A stretch of 64,000 bases of DNA from Amycolatopsis dendrobii (GTDB taxonomy: Bacteria; Actinomycetota; Actinomycetes; Mycobacteriales; Pseudonocardiaceae): the NCBI RefSeq assembly GCF_014145675.1, contig NZ_JACGZW010000012.1, positions 271,244 to 335,243 on the forward strand, read 5' to 3'. The position numbers and the translations under genes are program-made. This document shows positions 43,208 through 52,328 of the stretch, one piece after another (position 1 is the stretch's first letter; every line of letters begins with the position of its first letter). Under the pieces are notes generated by a model that saw only the letters and a list, made by a program, of their open reading frames with translations, had not been told where the DNA came from and made no database searches.

Positions 43208-46072
43208 TCACCGGGCAGCAGTAGTCAGCTCACCCCGCGAAGCGACCTTCAGCTTCCGCAGCACGCTGGCAACGTGTTGCTCCACCGTGCGGCGCGAAAG
43301 GAACAGCACCTCGGCGATCTCCCGGTTCGTATGACCATCCGCCAGCAAACGCGCGACGTCCTGCTCTCGAGGGGACAGCTCGTTGCCATAACCGCGTCTG
43401 CCGCGCCGGGACGGGGCTACTGCGCCGGTCGCACGGTGCGTGTGGCGGCAGCGGGCGGCGGCCCGGGTCGCGCCTAGATCCGCGAATTCCTCTGCCAGCG
43501 CTGGGAAAGCATCCGCGGCACCCGGTTCGCCCATCGCTAGTTTGCTTCGCGCTTGCTGTTCTCTGGCCAAAGCAGCGGGATACGGGGCGGGCAGGCGGTC
43601 GTAGCCGTCGGCTGCTTCGTGGAAGAATTTCGCTGCGCAAGAGTGGTCGTGGCGGTGCAGGGAAAGGACGCCTTGGCAAAAGAGCAGCGAGACGGCTGCC
43701 AGCGGGGCATCGAGGTCGCGGATCTTCTGGGCGGCCTCGCCGATCAGTGCGGCGGCGGCTCCGGTGCGGCCGATGCGGCAGCAGGACTCGACGGCGACCG
43801 GCAGCAGTTCGCCGGACCAGGACCAGGCTCCCTTGGCGCGCAACAAGTCCAGTCCGAGGCCGGCGCGGGCTGCGGCTGCTTCGTCGTCGGAGTGCGACAG
43901 CAGCATGCTCGCGATTCCGGCGTGTGCGGCGAGCACTACCGGGGTCACCGCGTTTTCCGGTTCGTCGGGGCCGACCGCGGCGAAATGGGCGGTGGCTCGG
44001 TCCCATTCTCCCCTGGCGGTCGCCAGCAGGCCCAGCACCAGGGAGAGTTCGCCGCTCATCGGAAGCAGTTGCCGGTATTCGGCCAGCAGCGAGCGGGCCT
44101 TGTCGTCGAGGCCGGCCCATTTGCCGGTGAGCCAGTCCGCGTGGACGCCGGTGGAGCGTGCGATGCCGATCAGGTAGGGCGCGGCGCAGTTCGAGGCGAG
44201 TTCGATCGCGCTGCGCACCAGGCTGCCCGCGCGTCGGTGGTGGCCGATCCACGCGCACGCGTCGGCGACGTTGGCGTGCAGCCGGGCCAGTTGGCGTTGC
44301 TGTTCGGGCGACGAGACCGCGGTCGGGACGGAATCCATCGCTGCCAAGGCGCCGGGGTCGCCGAGCTGGAGCCGGGACGGGAGGCAGCTTGCCAGGAGGG
44401 TCAGGACGAGGGTGCGGTCGGTCGTGTTCGCGATGACCTCGTCCGCCCGGTCCAGCCAGCGCAGGTGCTCGGCGACCGGGGTGGCGCCGAACCACGGCTG
44501 GCCCAGCACCGCGACGCCGCGGCCGGCTAGATCGGGGCGGTGGCCGAGGTCGTGCACGGCGAGTTCGATCTGGGTGCGCGCCGCTTCGATGCTGCCGGCC
44601 TGGCGGATCAGCAGCAGGCCGCGGCTGAGGCGGATCTGGCCGCGGTGTGTGCGGGACAGCCGGTCGTCGGACAGCAGGCGTTCCAGTGCGCCTGCTACCT
44701 CGTGTTGGGCGGTGCCGTAATTGGCCAGTTCGCTCAGTTTCACGGCCATTCGGTCTACATCGGACGAATCGAGGCCCGGTTCCGAGAGCAGGGTGCACAG
44801 CAGGTCTGTCGCGGTGGAGAGGTCGCCGGCCGAGGTCGCGGCGGCTGCGGCGGCCTCGCCGTAGCGTCGCGCGTCGGCTGGCGCGCCTGCCTTTCGGCTG
44901 TGCTGAGCCAGCTGGGCGTACTGCACCGGGATCTCGTCGCGGAGCAGGGAAAGGGCGCGTCTGTGCAGTTCTTGCCTGTGTGGGCCTGGGATGGCGTCGT
45001 ACACCGCTTGTCGCGCAAGGGTGTGCCGGAAGCCGTAGTGGAAGTCCGCCAGTTCGACCAGTGCCTGGCGTTCAAGGGCGAGCACGAGAGCTTGTCTCGC
45101 CCGCGGTGGCGGCAGCCCGGCCAACGCGCCGAGGAGGCGCGCGGACGCGGGCACGCCGAGCACTGCGGCGGTCTCCGTGATCCGTCTCGCGGGCACCGGA
45201 AGAGCGGAAAGCTGTTCGAGCGCGGCTTCGCGGAGGCGCGCGGGCACGGCGACGCTGTCGAGGACGCGGCGCGCGGTCATGCGGTCGGCGTTCGCGGCCG
45301 ACTGCGGGTCCAGCGTGCGCACGGTTTCCTCGATGACGAACGGGATGCCGGCGGTGCGTTCACGCAGCTCCGCGGTGAACTCGGCGGACACACTGGCGCC
45401 GAGCAGGTCGCTGGCGAGCAACCCGGTCTGTTCGGTGTCGAGGGGTCGCAGTTCCAGGACCAGGTTCGTCGCGGCGGGCGCGGGACGGAAGGCGCTGCCG
45501 AGCGGGAGGCCGCCCGGTGCCTCCGCTCCGCGGCAGGTGAGCAGCAGGCTGGTCTTCCGAGGCGGCTCGGCCAGGAGAAACCGCAGCAGCCGGCGCGATC
45601 CGTCGTCACACCAGTGCAGGTCTTCGACGACCAGCAGCACCGGTCCGAGGGCGTCGAGCACTTCGCGGACCGCACGGAAGAGCCGATGCTGGTCGGCTCG
45701 GCGGTCGCCCAGCGAGGGAGGTGCAGCGGGCAGGTATGCGCCGAGTTCGGGCAGGTACGGGCGGAGTGCGCCGGTGACTCCGTTGAGCGGGCGCGCGTCG
45801 GGCAGGTAGCGGCCGGCGTCGCGCAGGGCTTCGAGCACCGCGCCGTACGGGAACGGCTCGCGCATCGCCTGCCCGCACCCGGTGAGGACCCGGCGTCCGG
45901 TCAGCTCGTCGTGCCGGAGCAATTCCGTGACCAGCCGGGTCTTTCCGACGCCTGCCTCGCCCTCGACCAGCACGATCGACGGCGGCCGGAGGCCGGCCGC
46001 GACCAGCGAGCGCAGTTCCTCGGCCCGGCCGACGAGCACGGTGGCGTCCGCCGCGGCGTCGTCGCGCACCAT
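43208..46072 (-). CDS. LAL-type (large ATP-binding) LuxR-family regulator
   Basis: The protein has 954 residues. Near the N-terminus lie the AAA/STAND ATPase motifs Walker A (VEGEAGVGKTRLV) and Walker B (LLVVEDLHW). A long TPR-like helical middle follows. The C-terminal LuxR HTH reads ELSPREQDVARLLADGHTNR, then EIAEVLFLSRRTVEQHVASV. The ATG at 46072 has GGGAGG just upstream. LAL regulators often control exoenzyme or secondary-metabolite genes. This one is divergent from a secreted subtilase and probably controls it. Confidence 0.92.
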   Translation of the reverse strand: MVRDDAAADATVLVGRAEELRSLVAAGLRPPSIVLVEGEAGVGKTRLVTELLRHDELTGRRVLTGCGQAMREPFPYGAVLEALRDAGRYLPDARPLNGVTGALRPYLPELGAYLPAAPPSLGDRRADQHRLFRAVREVLDALGPVLLVVEDLHWCDDGSRRLLRFLLAEPPRKTSLLLTCRGAEAPGGLPLGSAFRPAPAATNLVLELRPLDTEQTGLLASDLLGASVSAEFTAELRERTAGIPFVIEETVRTLDPQSAANADRMTARRVLDSVAVPARLREAALEQLSALPVPARRITETAAVLGVPASARLLGALAGLPPPRARQALVLALERQALVELADFHYGFRHTLARQAVYDAIPGPHRQELHRRALSLLRDEIPVQYAQLAQHSRKAGAPADARRYGEAAAAAATSAGDLSTATDLLCTLLSEPGLDSSDVDRMAVKLSELANYGTAQHEVAGALERLLSDDRLSRTHRGQIRLSRGLLLIRQAGSIEAARTQIELAVHDLGHRPDLAGRGVAVLGQPWFGATPVAEHLRWLDRADEVIANTTDRTLVLTLLASCLPSRLQLGDPGALAAMDSVPTAVSSPEQQRQLARLHANVADACAWIGHHRRAGSLVRSAIELASNCAAPYLIGIARSTGVHADWLTGKWAGLDDKARSLLAEYRQLLPMSGELSLVLGLLATARGEWDRATAHFAAVGPDEPENAVTPVVLAAHAGIASMLLSHSDDEAAAARAGLGLDLLRAKGAWSWSGELLPVAVESCCRIGRTGAAAALIGEAAQKIRDLDAPLAAVSLLFCQGVLSLHRHDHSCAAKFFHEAADGYDRLPAPYPAALAREQQARSKLAMGEPGAADAFPALAEEFADLGATRAAARCRHTHRATGAVAPSRRGRRGYGNELSPREQDVARLLADGHTNREIAEVLFLSRRTVEQHVASVLRKLKVASRGELTTAAR

Positions 46073-46184
46073 GGCCTCCCGATTCCGGAAAAAGCGGCAC
46101 AGCACCCAAATCGTCCTGTCGTGTGAACGGAGTTTAGGTCGCGGCGGGTGCTCACGGAACCCGCACGGCCGGTTACCGGACTTT

Positions 46185-46227
46185 CGTAGGACGGGCGGCG
46201 GCAGGCCAATAGTTACGTAGTCCTACG
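46185..46227. promoter_or_regulatory. Clustered CGTAG half-sites between LAL regulator and subtilase
   Basis: CGTAGGAC (46185-46192) is repeated inverted as GTCCTACG (46220-46227), and CGTAG-TC-CTACG (46216-46227) is itself a tight dyad. Such paired half-sites in a divergent promoter fit a LuxR-type operator. Confidence 0.5.
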
Positions 46228-46327
46228 GACCGCAGCCTCGCTTGTTCGGAGCGGGCGGGCAGCCGAAGAGTGGTGGCGCTGTGGCTCTCCGTCACAGGAA
46301 ATCGAGACGTTTCGGGGTGAGTTCCAG

Positions 46328-47863
46328 ATGCGCGGAAAGGCAACGACGGCCTTGGCGCTCGCCGTGTTCGGCGCGGCGGCGCTGGGCACGGCGGGCGCGG
46401 CACAGGCGGCCGAGGGTACCGTGGCAGCGGCCAAACAGCACTACGGCGACCAGTACATCGTGGTGCTCAAGGACGCTTACGGCGGGCAGTCCTCGGCGGC
46501 TTCGCTCACGCAGCGTTACGGCGGTGAGGTCCGCTCGACCTATTCGGTCGCGCTCCGCGGGTTCTCCGTGCGCGGGATGACCGACCAGCAGGCGCGCCGG
46601 CTCGCCGCCGATCCGGCCGTGCGCACCGTCTACGAGGACGGCACGGCCAGGATCGCGGGCAGCCAGCAGAACCCGACCTGGGGACTCGACCGGATCGACC
46701 AGAAAAACCTGCCGCTCGACCACGCGTACGCCTACCCCAACGCAGGCGAGGGCGTCACCGCTTACGACCTCGACACCGGGATCAAGCCGGACAACCCGGA
46801 GTACGAGGGGCGCGCGAGCGTCGGCAAGGACTTCGTCGGCGGCGACGGCATCGACTGCAACGGGCACGGTTCGCACACCGCGGGCACGATCGGCAGCAAG
46901 ACCTACGGCGTGGCGAAGAAGGTGAAGATCGTCGCGCTCAAGGTGCTCGGCAACGACTGTTCCGGCAACGGCCCGGACTCCGCGGCGGTGGACGCGATGG
47001 AGTGGGTCACCGCGAACGCGGCCAAGCCCGCCGTGGCGAACATGAGCCTGACCATGGACCAGGTCGGGGTCGGCGACGACGCGATCAAGAAGTCCATCGC
47101 CTCCGGCGTCGTCTACTCCGTCGCCGCCGGGAACTCCTCGACCGACGCGTGCAACACCAGCCCGGCGCGCGTGCCGGAGGCGATCACGGTGAACGCCTCC
47201 GACGAGAACGACAACCGGGCGTCGTTCTCGAACTACGGCTCCTGCACTGACATTTTCGCGCCGGGCAACAACATCACGTCCCTCGGGCTGTCGAGCGGCA
47301 GCACGGCGAACATGAGCGGGACGTCGATGGCCACGCCGCACGTCACCGGCGCGGCGGCGCTCTACCTCGCCGCCAACCCGGGCGCCACCGCGCAGCAGAC
47401 GCAGGACGCCCTGGTGTCCGGCGCGGTCGACGGCATGGTCAAGAACGCGGGCAGCGGTTCGCCGAACAAACTGCTGAACGTCTCGTTCATCGGCGGCACC
47501 GGGCCCGCCCCGAAGTGCGGCGTCAAGTCGAACACCGCCCCGGTGGCCATTCCGGACGCCGGTGCCGCGGTGACCAGTTCGGTGACCCAGGACAGCTGCG
47601 ACGGCAAGGCGGCGGCGACGCTTCCGGTGAAGGTCGACATCGCCCACACCTACACCGCGGACCTCGCGGTGGACCTCGTCGGCCCGAGCGGAAAGGTGTA
47701 CTCGCTGCGCAAATCCGGCGGAATCGGCGAGGCGACCGGCGTGCACGCCACCTACACCGTGGACGCCTCCGCGGAAACGGCGAACGGCACGTGGAAGCTG
47801 AGCGTCAAGGACGTCAACCGGTTCGACACCGGTTCGATCGAAGGATTCTCGATCACCTTCTGA
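46328..47863 (+). CDS. Secreted subtilisin-like protease (S8) with P-domain
   Basis: The protein has 511 residues. A signal peptide (about 1-27) is followed by an I9 propeptide (about 40-110; YIVVLKD start). The S8 domain has D149 (YDLDTGI), H180 (NGHGSHTAGT), oxyanion N269 (VAAGNSS) and S333 (SGTSMATPH). The C-terminal about 115 residues are a proprotein-convertase-like P-domain (VKVDIAHTYTADLAVDLVGP, WKLSVKDVNRFDTG). All catalytic residues are present. It is divergent from the LAL regulator and convergent with an S1 protease, with a strong terminator between. Confidence 0.94.
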   Translation: MRGKATTALALAVFGAAALGTAGAAQAAEGTVAAAKQHYGDQYIVVLKDAYGGQSSAASLTQRYGGEVRSTYSVALRGFSVRGMTDQQARRLAADPAVRTVYEDGTARIAGSQQNPTWGLDRIDQKNLPLDHAYAYPNAGEGVTAYDLDTGIKPDNPEYEGRASVGKDFVGGDGIDCNGHGSHTAGTIGSKTYGVAKKVKIVALKVLGNDCSGNGPDSAAVDAMEWVTANAAKPAVANMSLTMDQVGVGDDAIKKSIASGVVYSVAAGNSSTDACNTSPARVPEAITVNASDENDNRASFSNYGSCTDIFAPGNNITSLGLSSGSTANMSGTSMATPHVTGAAALYLAANPGATAQQTQDALVSGAVDGMVKNAGSGSPNKLLNVSFIGGTGPAPKCGVKSNTAPVAIPDAGAAVTSSVTQDSCDGKAAATLPVKVDIAHTYTADLAVDLVGPSGKVYSLRKSGGIGEATGVHATYTVDASAETANGTWKLSVKDVNRFDTGSIEGFSITF

Positions 47864-47870
47864 CCGGAAA

Positions 47871-47907
47871 ACGGTGCGCCGCGGTCCTGCTGGCCGCGGC
47901 GCACCGT
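47871..47907. terminator. Bidirectional hairpin terminator
   Basis: ACGGTGCGCCGCGG (47871-47884) pairs perfectly with CCGCGGCGCACCGT (47894-47907), with a 9-base loop, between the convergent subtilase and S1 protease genes. Confidence 0.75.
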
Positions 47908-47911
47908 GCGG

Positions 47912-49366
47912 TCACCGGACCGTGAGGGTGTAAGTGGCGTTGCCGGTCTTGCCGTTCGCGTCGGTGGCGGTAACGGTGATCGGGTACGTGCCCGCCTGGA
48001 ACGGGGCGAGCACCTGCATCGTCGAACTGCCGCCGGAGGAGACGGTCTGCGGGGTGAAGAACGGGGCGATCGGCAGCCCCGAACCGGACGCGGACAGTTT
48101 GAGCGAGCCCGTCCCGCCGGTCGCCGACACGGTCACGTTGCTGAACGAACCCGCTCCGGCCGAGCCGCTTCCGGGCGTCACGGTGACCTTGACGTCACCG
48201 GTCGGGGCGCCCTTGCCGACGGTCAGCGTGAGCTTCGCGGTGGCGGTGTCCGTGGCGCCCTTGCCGGAAATCGTTACGGGGTAAGAACCTTCGGGAGTGC
48301 TGGCCGCGGTTTCGATGGTCAGCTTGGCAGCGTCGCCCGAAGTGATGCTGGCGGGCTGGAAGGTGGCTTTCGCGCCGCTGGGGAGCCCGGACGCGGTGAG
48401 ATCGACCTTCTCGGCGCCGTTCTTTCCTGCTTGGCTGGTGACTGTGGTCGAGATGTACTTGCCCGGATCGACCTGGACCGAACCGGGGCTGACGCCGAGG
48501 GAGAAGCTGTCGTTGCCGACGTTCCCGATCTGCTCGGCGACCCAGTCCCCCATGTCGTTGTCGAGCCTGCCGTAGACGCTGTACCACTTGAAGTCGCTGC
48601 GGCTCCACGACGCGACGCCGGCCACCTTGCCGTCCACGATCAGCGGGCCGCCGCTGTCGCCGGGCAGGATCGTCGGGTCGCCGTTGGAGTAGCCGGCGCA
48701 GATCATCGTGGCGTCCTGGAAACCGGCTCCGACGCCCTGGCAGTTCGAGCCCTCGCGGATCGGCAGGGTGGCTTTGTCGACGGTGACGTCCCGCGAGTCG
48801 TCGTTGAAGTCCTTCTTGCCGTACCCCACGCCGACGCCGTTCTTGCCGGGTTTGCTGAGTTCGGTGTCGGCGGAGGTGGCCACCTTGGCGTACTGGCCGT
48901 TCGGCACCGGGATGTCCGCGTCCGTCGTGACGATCGCGACGTCGTAGCCCTGGTCGAAGTTCACGTATTTGGGGTGGGTCTCGTAGCTGACGACGCCGAG
49001 CCGGGTGCCGCCGCTCGCGTTCAGGTCGTCGAGGCCGTACAGGAACGTCTTCTTCCCCTCGGCGGCCTTGCAGTGCGCCGCGATGAGGATCTTGCGCGGC
49101 GCGACGACCGAGCCGGTGCAGGTCTGGCCCTGCGGACGCGTGCCGCCCTCGCGCAGGCCCGCGATGATGAACGGGAACTCCGCGACCGAGCTGTCCTGCC
49201 CGTGGTAGAACTGCGGCCGCATGGCGGGCGGGATGTGCGTGTCGCCGGTCGGGGCCACCGCGGTGGCGTCCGGGGCCGCTGCCTGTGCTGTTCCGTGGAG
49301 GAGCGGGGCGGAGAGGACGGCCAGCCCGGCGGCCAGCAAGCCCAGCGTCCGGTGGGGTCTGTTCAC
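47912..49366 (-). CDS. Secreted trypsin-like protease with two Ig-like repeats
   Basis: The protein has 484 residues from GTG 49366 (GGAAACCTCC upstream). The signal peptide ends near AQAA (about residue 30). The S1 domain has H98 (LIAAHC), D142 (GYDVAIV) and S238 (LPGDSGGPLI). Two beta-sandwich repeats follow (about 295-390 and 395-484), each ending TAKLTLTV or NATYTLTV, probably for substrate or cell-surface binding. The protease domain does not carry a long pro-region. Confidence 0.92.
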   Translation of the reverse strand: MNRPHRTLGLLAAGLAVLSAPLLHGTAQAAAPDATAVAPTGDTHIPPAMRPQFYHGQDSSVAEFPFIIAGLREGGTRPQGQTCTGSVVAPRKILIAAHCKAAEGKKTFLYGLDDLNASGGTRLGVVSYETHPKYVNFDQGYDVAIVTTDADIPVPNGQYAKVATSADTELSKPGKNGVGVGYGKKDFNDDSRDVTVDKATLPIREGSNCQGVGAGFQDATMICAGYSNGDPTILPGDSGGPLIVDGKVAGVASWSRSDFKWYSVYGRLDNDMGDWVAEQIGNVGNDSFSLGVSPGSVQVDPGKYISTTVTSQAGKNGAEKVDLTASGLPSGAKATFQPASITSGDAAKLTIETAASTPEGSYPVTISGKGATDTATAKLTLTVGKGAPTGDVKVTVTPGSGSAGAGSFSNVTVSATGGTGSLKLSASGSGLPIAPFFTPQTVSSGGSSTMQVLAPFQAGTYPITVTATDANGKTGNATYTLTVR

Positions 49367-49644
49367 GGAGGTTTCCTTTCCTGGGACGGGAAAGTCACCT
49401 TCCGACGGCCGGGCAGGCGGTAGCAATCCGGGAACCGGACCGTATGGGTACGGATCTATCTCGGCGCGGTGCGGTGATCGGCAGCGCGACGCCGGGCAGC
49501 CGACCCCCCGGAATATTCCTGGCGGACCCTAAATCCCGCTCAACCGAGCCTAAGCAATCCTCAAGTTTTCGGCCGTCGGCTCCCGGGCGGCATAGAGTAA
49601 CGGGATCGGACCATGAGGGAGAACAATCGGCAGAGGGGGAAATC

Positions 49645-49830
49645 ATGCTGGAAGCATTCGTCATTCTGGGCGGGGTCGTCATCGTTCTGCTCGCGGCGGG
49701 GCTGATCGCGGCCGCCAAGATGTCGGCCGCAAGGGGCAGCCGACCGCCGCCCGCCGGGGCAAGCGGGGCGCGGTCCGGCCGGGAGGCGCCCAGCGTGGGT
49801 ACGTGTTCTTCAGCCAGCCGTGGAGCTGAC
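49645..49830 (+). CDS. Small single-span membrane protein, 3-prime end uncertain
   Basis: The ATG at 49645 (AGAGGGG upstream) begins LEAFVILGGVVIVLLAAGLI, a clear N-terminal membrane helix, followed by a short cytoplasmic basic tail. In this frame the ORF runs to 49908, into the convergent hydrolase gene. In a neighbouring frame the tail reads GYVFFSQPWS and stops at about 49830, which looks more natural and would need a frameshift. Function unknown. Confidence 0.4.
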
Positions 49831-49841
49831 GGCTGCGCGCG

Positions 49842-50567
49842 TCAGTCCCTCCCGGCGTGGACGAGCTTTTCGGCCAGCAGCCGGGGATTGGTGAAGACCG
49901 CCTCGTGACTGCCGGGCAGTCGCACCAGCCGGTGGAGGCCGAGCCGTCCGGACATCCGCGGGTGCCAGCCCCAATCGCCGGGCGGGAGCGCGGTGTCGTC
50001 GGTGCCGTTCAGGTAGCTCTTGGGGATCTCCAGCCCGGCGAATCTCGGCAGCTCAAGGCGGTCGAGGAAAGGCTGGTACGGCGTCGGCGACAGGTGCTGG
50101 TAGGCGGCCGTCGCGGTGTCGAGGTCGGCGTCCTGGATGAACGCCTCCCGCCAGATCGGGAACGGCAACGTCACGGTGTTGTCGCCCGACTCGCGGGCCA
50201 GGCGGGCGAACAATTCGCGGTAGCGCGGCGGGAGATCTTCCTCGACGCGGGTGCCCGGCAGCGGCACGAACGCGTTCCAGAAGACCAGGCGGCGCAGTCG
50301 TTCCGGGATCTCTTCGGCGACTCGCGCGATCACGGTTCCGCCGAAGCTGTGGCCGACCAGCACGACGTCCGCGAGTTCATTGTCCACAATGAACCGTTGG
50401 ACGGACCGGACGCAGTCGTCGTGGCTGACTGCTTTGTCCGCGCCCTTGCCGTGACCGGCGACAGTGGGGTTATAGGCGACGTGACCGAGTTCTTTCAGCC
50501 GGGGAACGACTGCGTCCCAGGCAGAACCATCGTGCCAGGAGCCGTGCACGAGAACGAATGTGGTCAT
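49842..50567 (-). CDS. Alpha/beta-fold hydrolase
   Basis: The protein has 241 residues. The oxyanion motif is VLVHGSWHDG, the nucleophile elbow GHSFGG (about residues 92-97), and the catalytic His lies in LPGSHEAVF near the C-terminus. It resembles the methylesterase/hydroxynitrile lyase-like branch (SABP2/MES-like) more than lipases. No signal peptide is present, so it is cytoplasmic. The substrate is not predictable. Confidence 0.88.
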   Translation of the reverse strand: MTTFVLVHGSWHDGSAWDAVVPRLKELGHVAYNPTVAGHGKGADKAVSHDDCVRSVQRFIVDNELADVVLVGHSFGGTVIARVAEEIPERLRRLVFWNAFVPLPGTRVEEDLPPRYRELFARLARESGDNTVTLPFPIWREAFIQDADLDTATAAYQHLSPTPYQPFLDRLELPRFAGLEIPKSYLNGTDDTALPPGDWGWHPRMSGRLGLHRLVRLPGSHEAVFTNPRLLAEKLVHAGRD

Positions 50568-50851
50568 GATGGGGCCTTCGTTTGTCGGTGGCGGCAGAGG
50601 ACCGCAAGAAGCTGTACGAAATGCGTCGCGTTAATGCTCTCGGAAATTCGTTTTCGCCGCGGCGAGATCAAATCGTTGCGGTTCGCAGGCTAGCGCGCTG
50701 GCGCGGGACCGGTCCCCAGGCCGAGCAGCGCATCCGTCGCCTCGTCCGGTAATCGATGGGAGGCGTCGTCCGGTTCCGGTAGGTTGTCGGATATCTCGGT
50801 GCACCGGGAACGACGACCCCCAAAGAGCGGGTCCGGTACGAGGGGAATCAG

Positions 50852-51613
50852 ATGCACAAGGGTGTTGTCCTGTCCGCCTGCCGCACAGCCGCGGCGCTCG
50901 CCGCTGTCGGCGGGTTGGCGGCGTGTTCGTCGCAGCCGGCCGCGGCTCCGTCGGAAACCACCGCAGCGCGCGCCGAGGTCTTCGGCGCGGCCGGCTATCG
51001 CGGCATCGCTCCGGGGATGGCCAAGGAAGCGGCGCTCGCCACCGGGAAGCTCGCGAACGCGCCGGTGTCGATGCTGGACGGCTGCACGGTCCTGAGCTGG
51101 CAGGGCGGTCCCGCGCCGGACCAGGCCAGACTCGCGGCCGAGGCCGAGGCACAGCGGAAGGCCGACGATCTCTACGCCAAGTCCGACGCGGCGGACCACG
51201 ACGCGAAGCAGAACACGGGCCGATCCGCCGCGGAGTTGGCCAAAGCGGCCGCCAAGGACGCGGAGGCGGCCCAGCTGGCGGCCGACTCCGCGCAGGCGAG
51301 CGTCGCGCTGGCGGGCAAGCGGGAAGAGCGCGACAAGGCGTTCGCCGCGGCCGGTGGCGCCTCGTTCGGCAAGAACGGCTTGCACGAACTGGGCGCGCCG
51401 CCCGACGCCAAGACCGCGGAGGGCATCGGCGTCGGATCGTCGCTGGCGGATCTGCACAAGGCGTACGACGCGCGCGGCCTGAAGCTCGGCGAGGCCGGGC
51501 GGTTCGAGCTGCCCATCGCGGAGAAGCCGGGCTGGCGATTCGAGTTCACCCCTGCCGCCAACGGCACTGTCGGCGGCGTGGCGATCTCCGACGGCGTCCT
51601 GAAATGCCGCTGA
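50852..51613 (+). CDS. Lipoprotein with two similar segments split by a coiled coil
   Basis: The protein has 253 residues. The signal peptide ends in a lipobox LAAC (C25 lipidated). Residues 45-85 (GYRGIAPGMAKEAALATGKL ... GCTVLSWQG) and about 190-253 (GIGVGSSLADLHKAYDARGL ... FTPAANGTVGGVAISDGVLK) resemble two halves of a small beta domain of the kind that starts G(I/V)..GM...A. Between them is a charged Ala-rich coiled coil (about 90-165). It lacks an enzymatic motif. It is probably a structural or interaction protein on the outer face of the membrane. A clear terminator follows. Confidence 0.8.
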   Translation: MHKGVVLSACRTAAALAAVGGLAACSSQPAAAPSETTAARAEVFGAAGYRGIAPGMAKEAALATGKLANAPVSMLDGCTVLSWQGGPAPDQARLAAEAEAQRKADDLYAKSDAADHDAKQNTGRSAAELAKAAAKDAEAAQLAADSAQASVALAGKREERDKAFAAAGGASFGKNGLHELGAPPDAKTAEGIGVGSSLADLHKAYDARGLKLGEAGRFELPIAEKPGWRFEFTPAANGTVGGVAISDGVLKCR

Positions 51614-51651
51614 CGTCTCGCGCGACCTGAGTCCCCAGTGGACGGATGAAG

Positions 51652-51679
51652 GCCTCCTTGCCGTTGCGAGCAAGGAGGC
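51652..51679 (+). terminator. Rho-independent terminator after lipoprotein gene
   Basis: GCCTCCTTGC (51652-51661) pairs perfectly with GCAAGGAGGC (51670-51679), with an 8-base loop, followed by TTTCGTTTT. Confidence 0.85.
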
Positions 51680-51770
51680 TTTCGTTTTCGCGGCAGGGGC
51701 CTTCGCGACCGCACTTCGCGCTTCGCTAAAACGCCTGAACAATTCATGCTAATCAGAGTAATATCCGGGT

Positions 51771-52316
51771 ATGAGATTTTTCAGCAGGATCGGAACGGTT
51801 GCCGCGGCGGCCACGGTTCTCACCGGAATGACAGCCCTGCAGATGACCCTTGTCGGCATAGGCAACATCACGGACTTCGCGACAAATCAGGAATTCGTCC
51901 GGCACGTACTCGCAATGGACACTACATTTCAGTCGCCGAACATGATGTGGCGCGCCATCACCAGCCCCGGCCTGGCTGACGCCGCCTATATTGCCATCAT
52001 CGCATGGGAACTGCTCACCGCATTGGCGCTCGTCGCCGGGTTCGCCGCATGGATGCGGGCTCACCTGGCCGGTCGACCGCCGACAACGGCGAAACAGCTG
52101 TCCAACGTCGGCTGGGTGATGCAGTTGACGCTTTTCGGGGTCGGTTTCATCGCGATCGGCGGAGAATGGTTTCAAATGTGGCAATCGAGCAAGTGGAACG
52201 GGCTTCAGCCCGCCGTGCACAACCTCATTATCGCCTCGTTCGGCCTCGTGGTCACCCATCTCGCCGCGAAAGGTTCACTGCGCGCGGCGGACGTACCGGA
52301 TGACAGTTCCAGTTGA
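51771..52316 (+). CDS. DUF2165 family integral membrane protein
   Basis: The protein has 181 residues and four predicted spans (about 8-30, 70-95, 115-135, 145-165). The sequence FATNQEFVRHVLAMDTTFQS and GEWFQMWQSSKWNGLQPAVHN matches the DUF2165 pattern of small predicted integral membrane proteins. Function unknown. The gene is convergent with the IlvD/Edd-type dehydratase, with 12 bases between stops. Confidence 0.85.
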   Translation: MRFFSRIGTVAAAATVLTGMTALQMTLVGIGNITDFATNQEFVRHVLAMDTTFQSPNMMWRAITSPGLADAAYIAIIAWELLTALALVAGFAAWMRAHLAGRPPTTAKQLSNVGWVMQLTLFGVGFIAIGGEWFQMWQSSKWNGLQPAVHNLIIASFGLVVTHLAAKGSLRAADVPDDSSS

Positions 52317-52328
52317 CGAACGCGAGAC

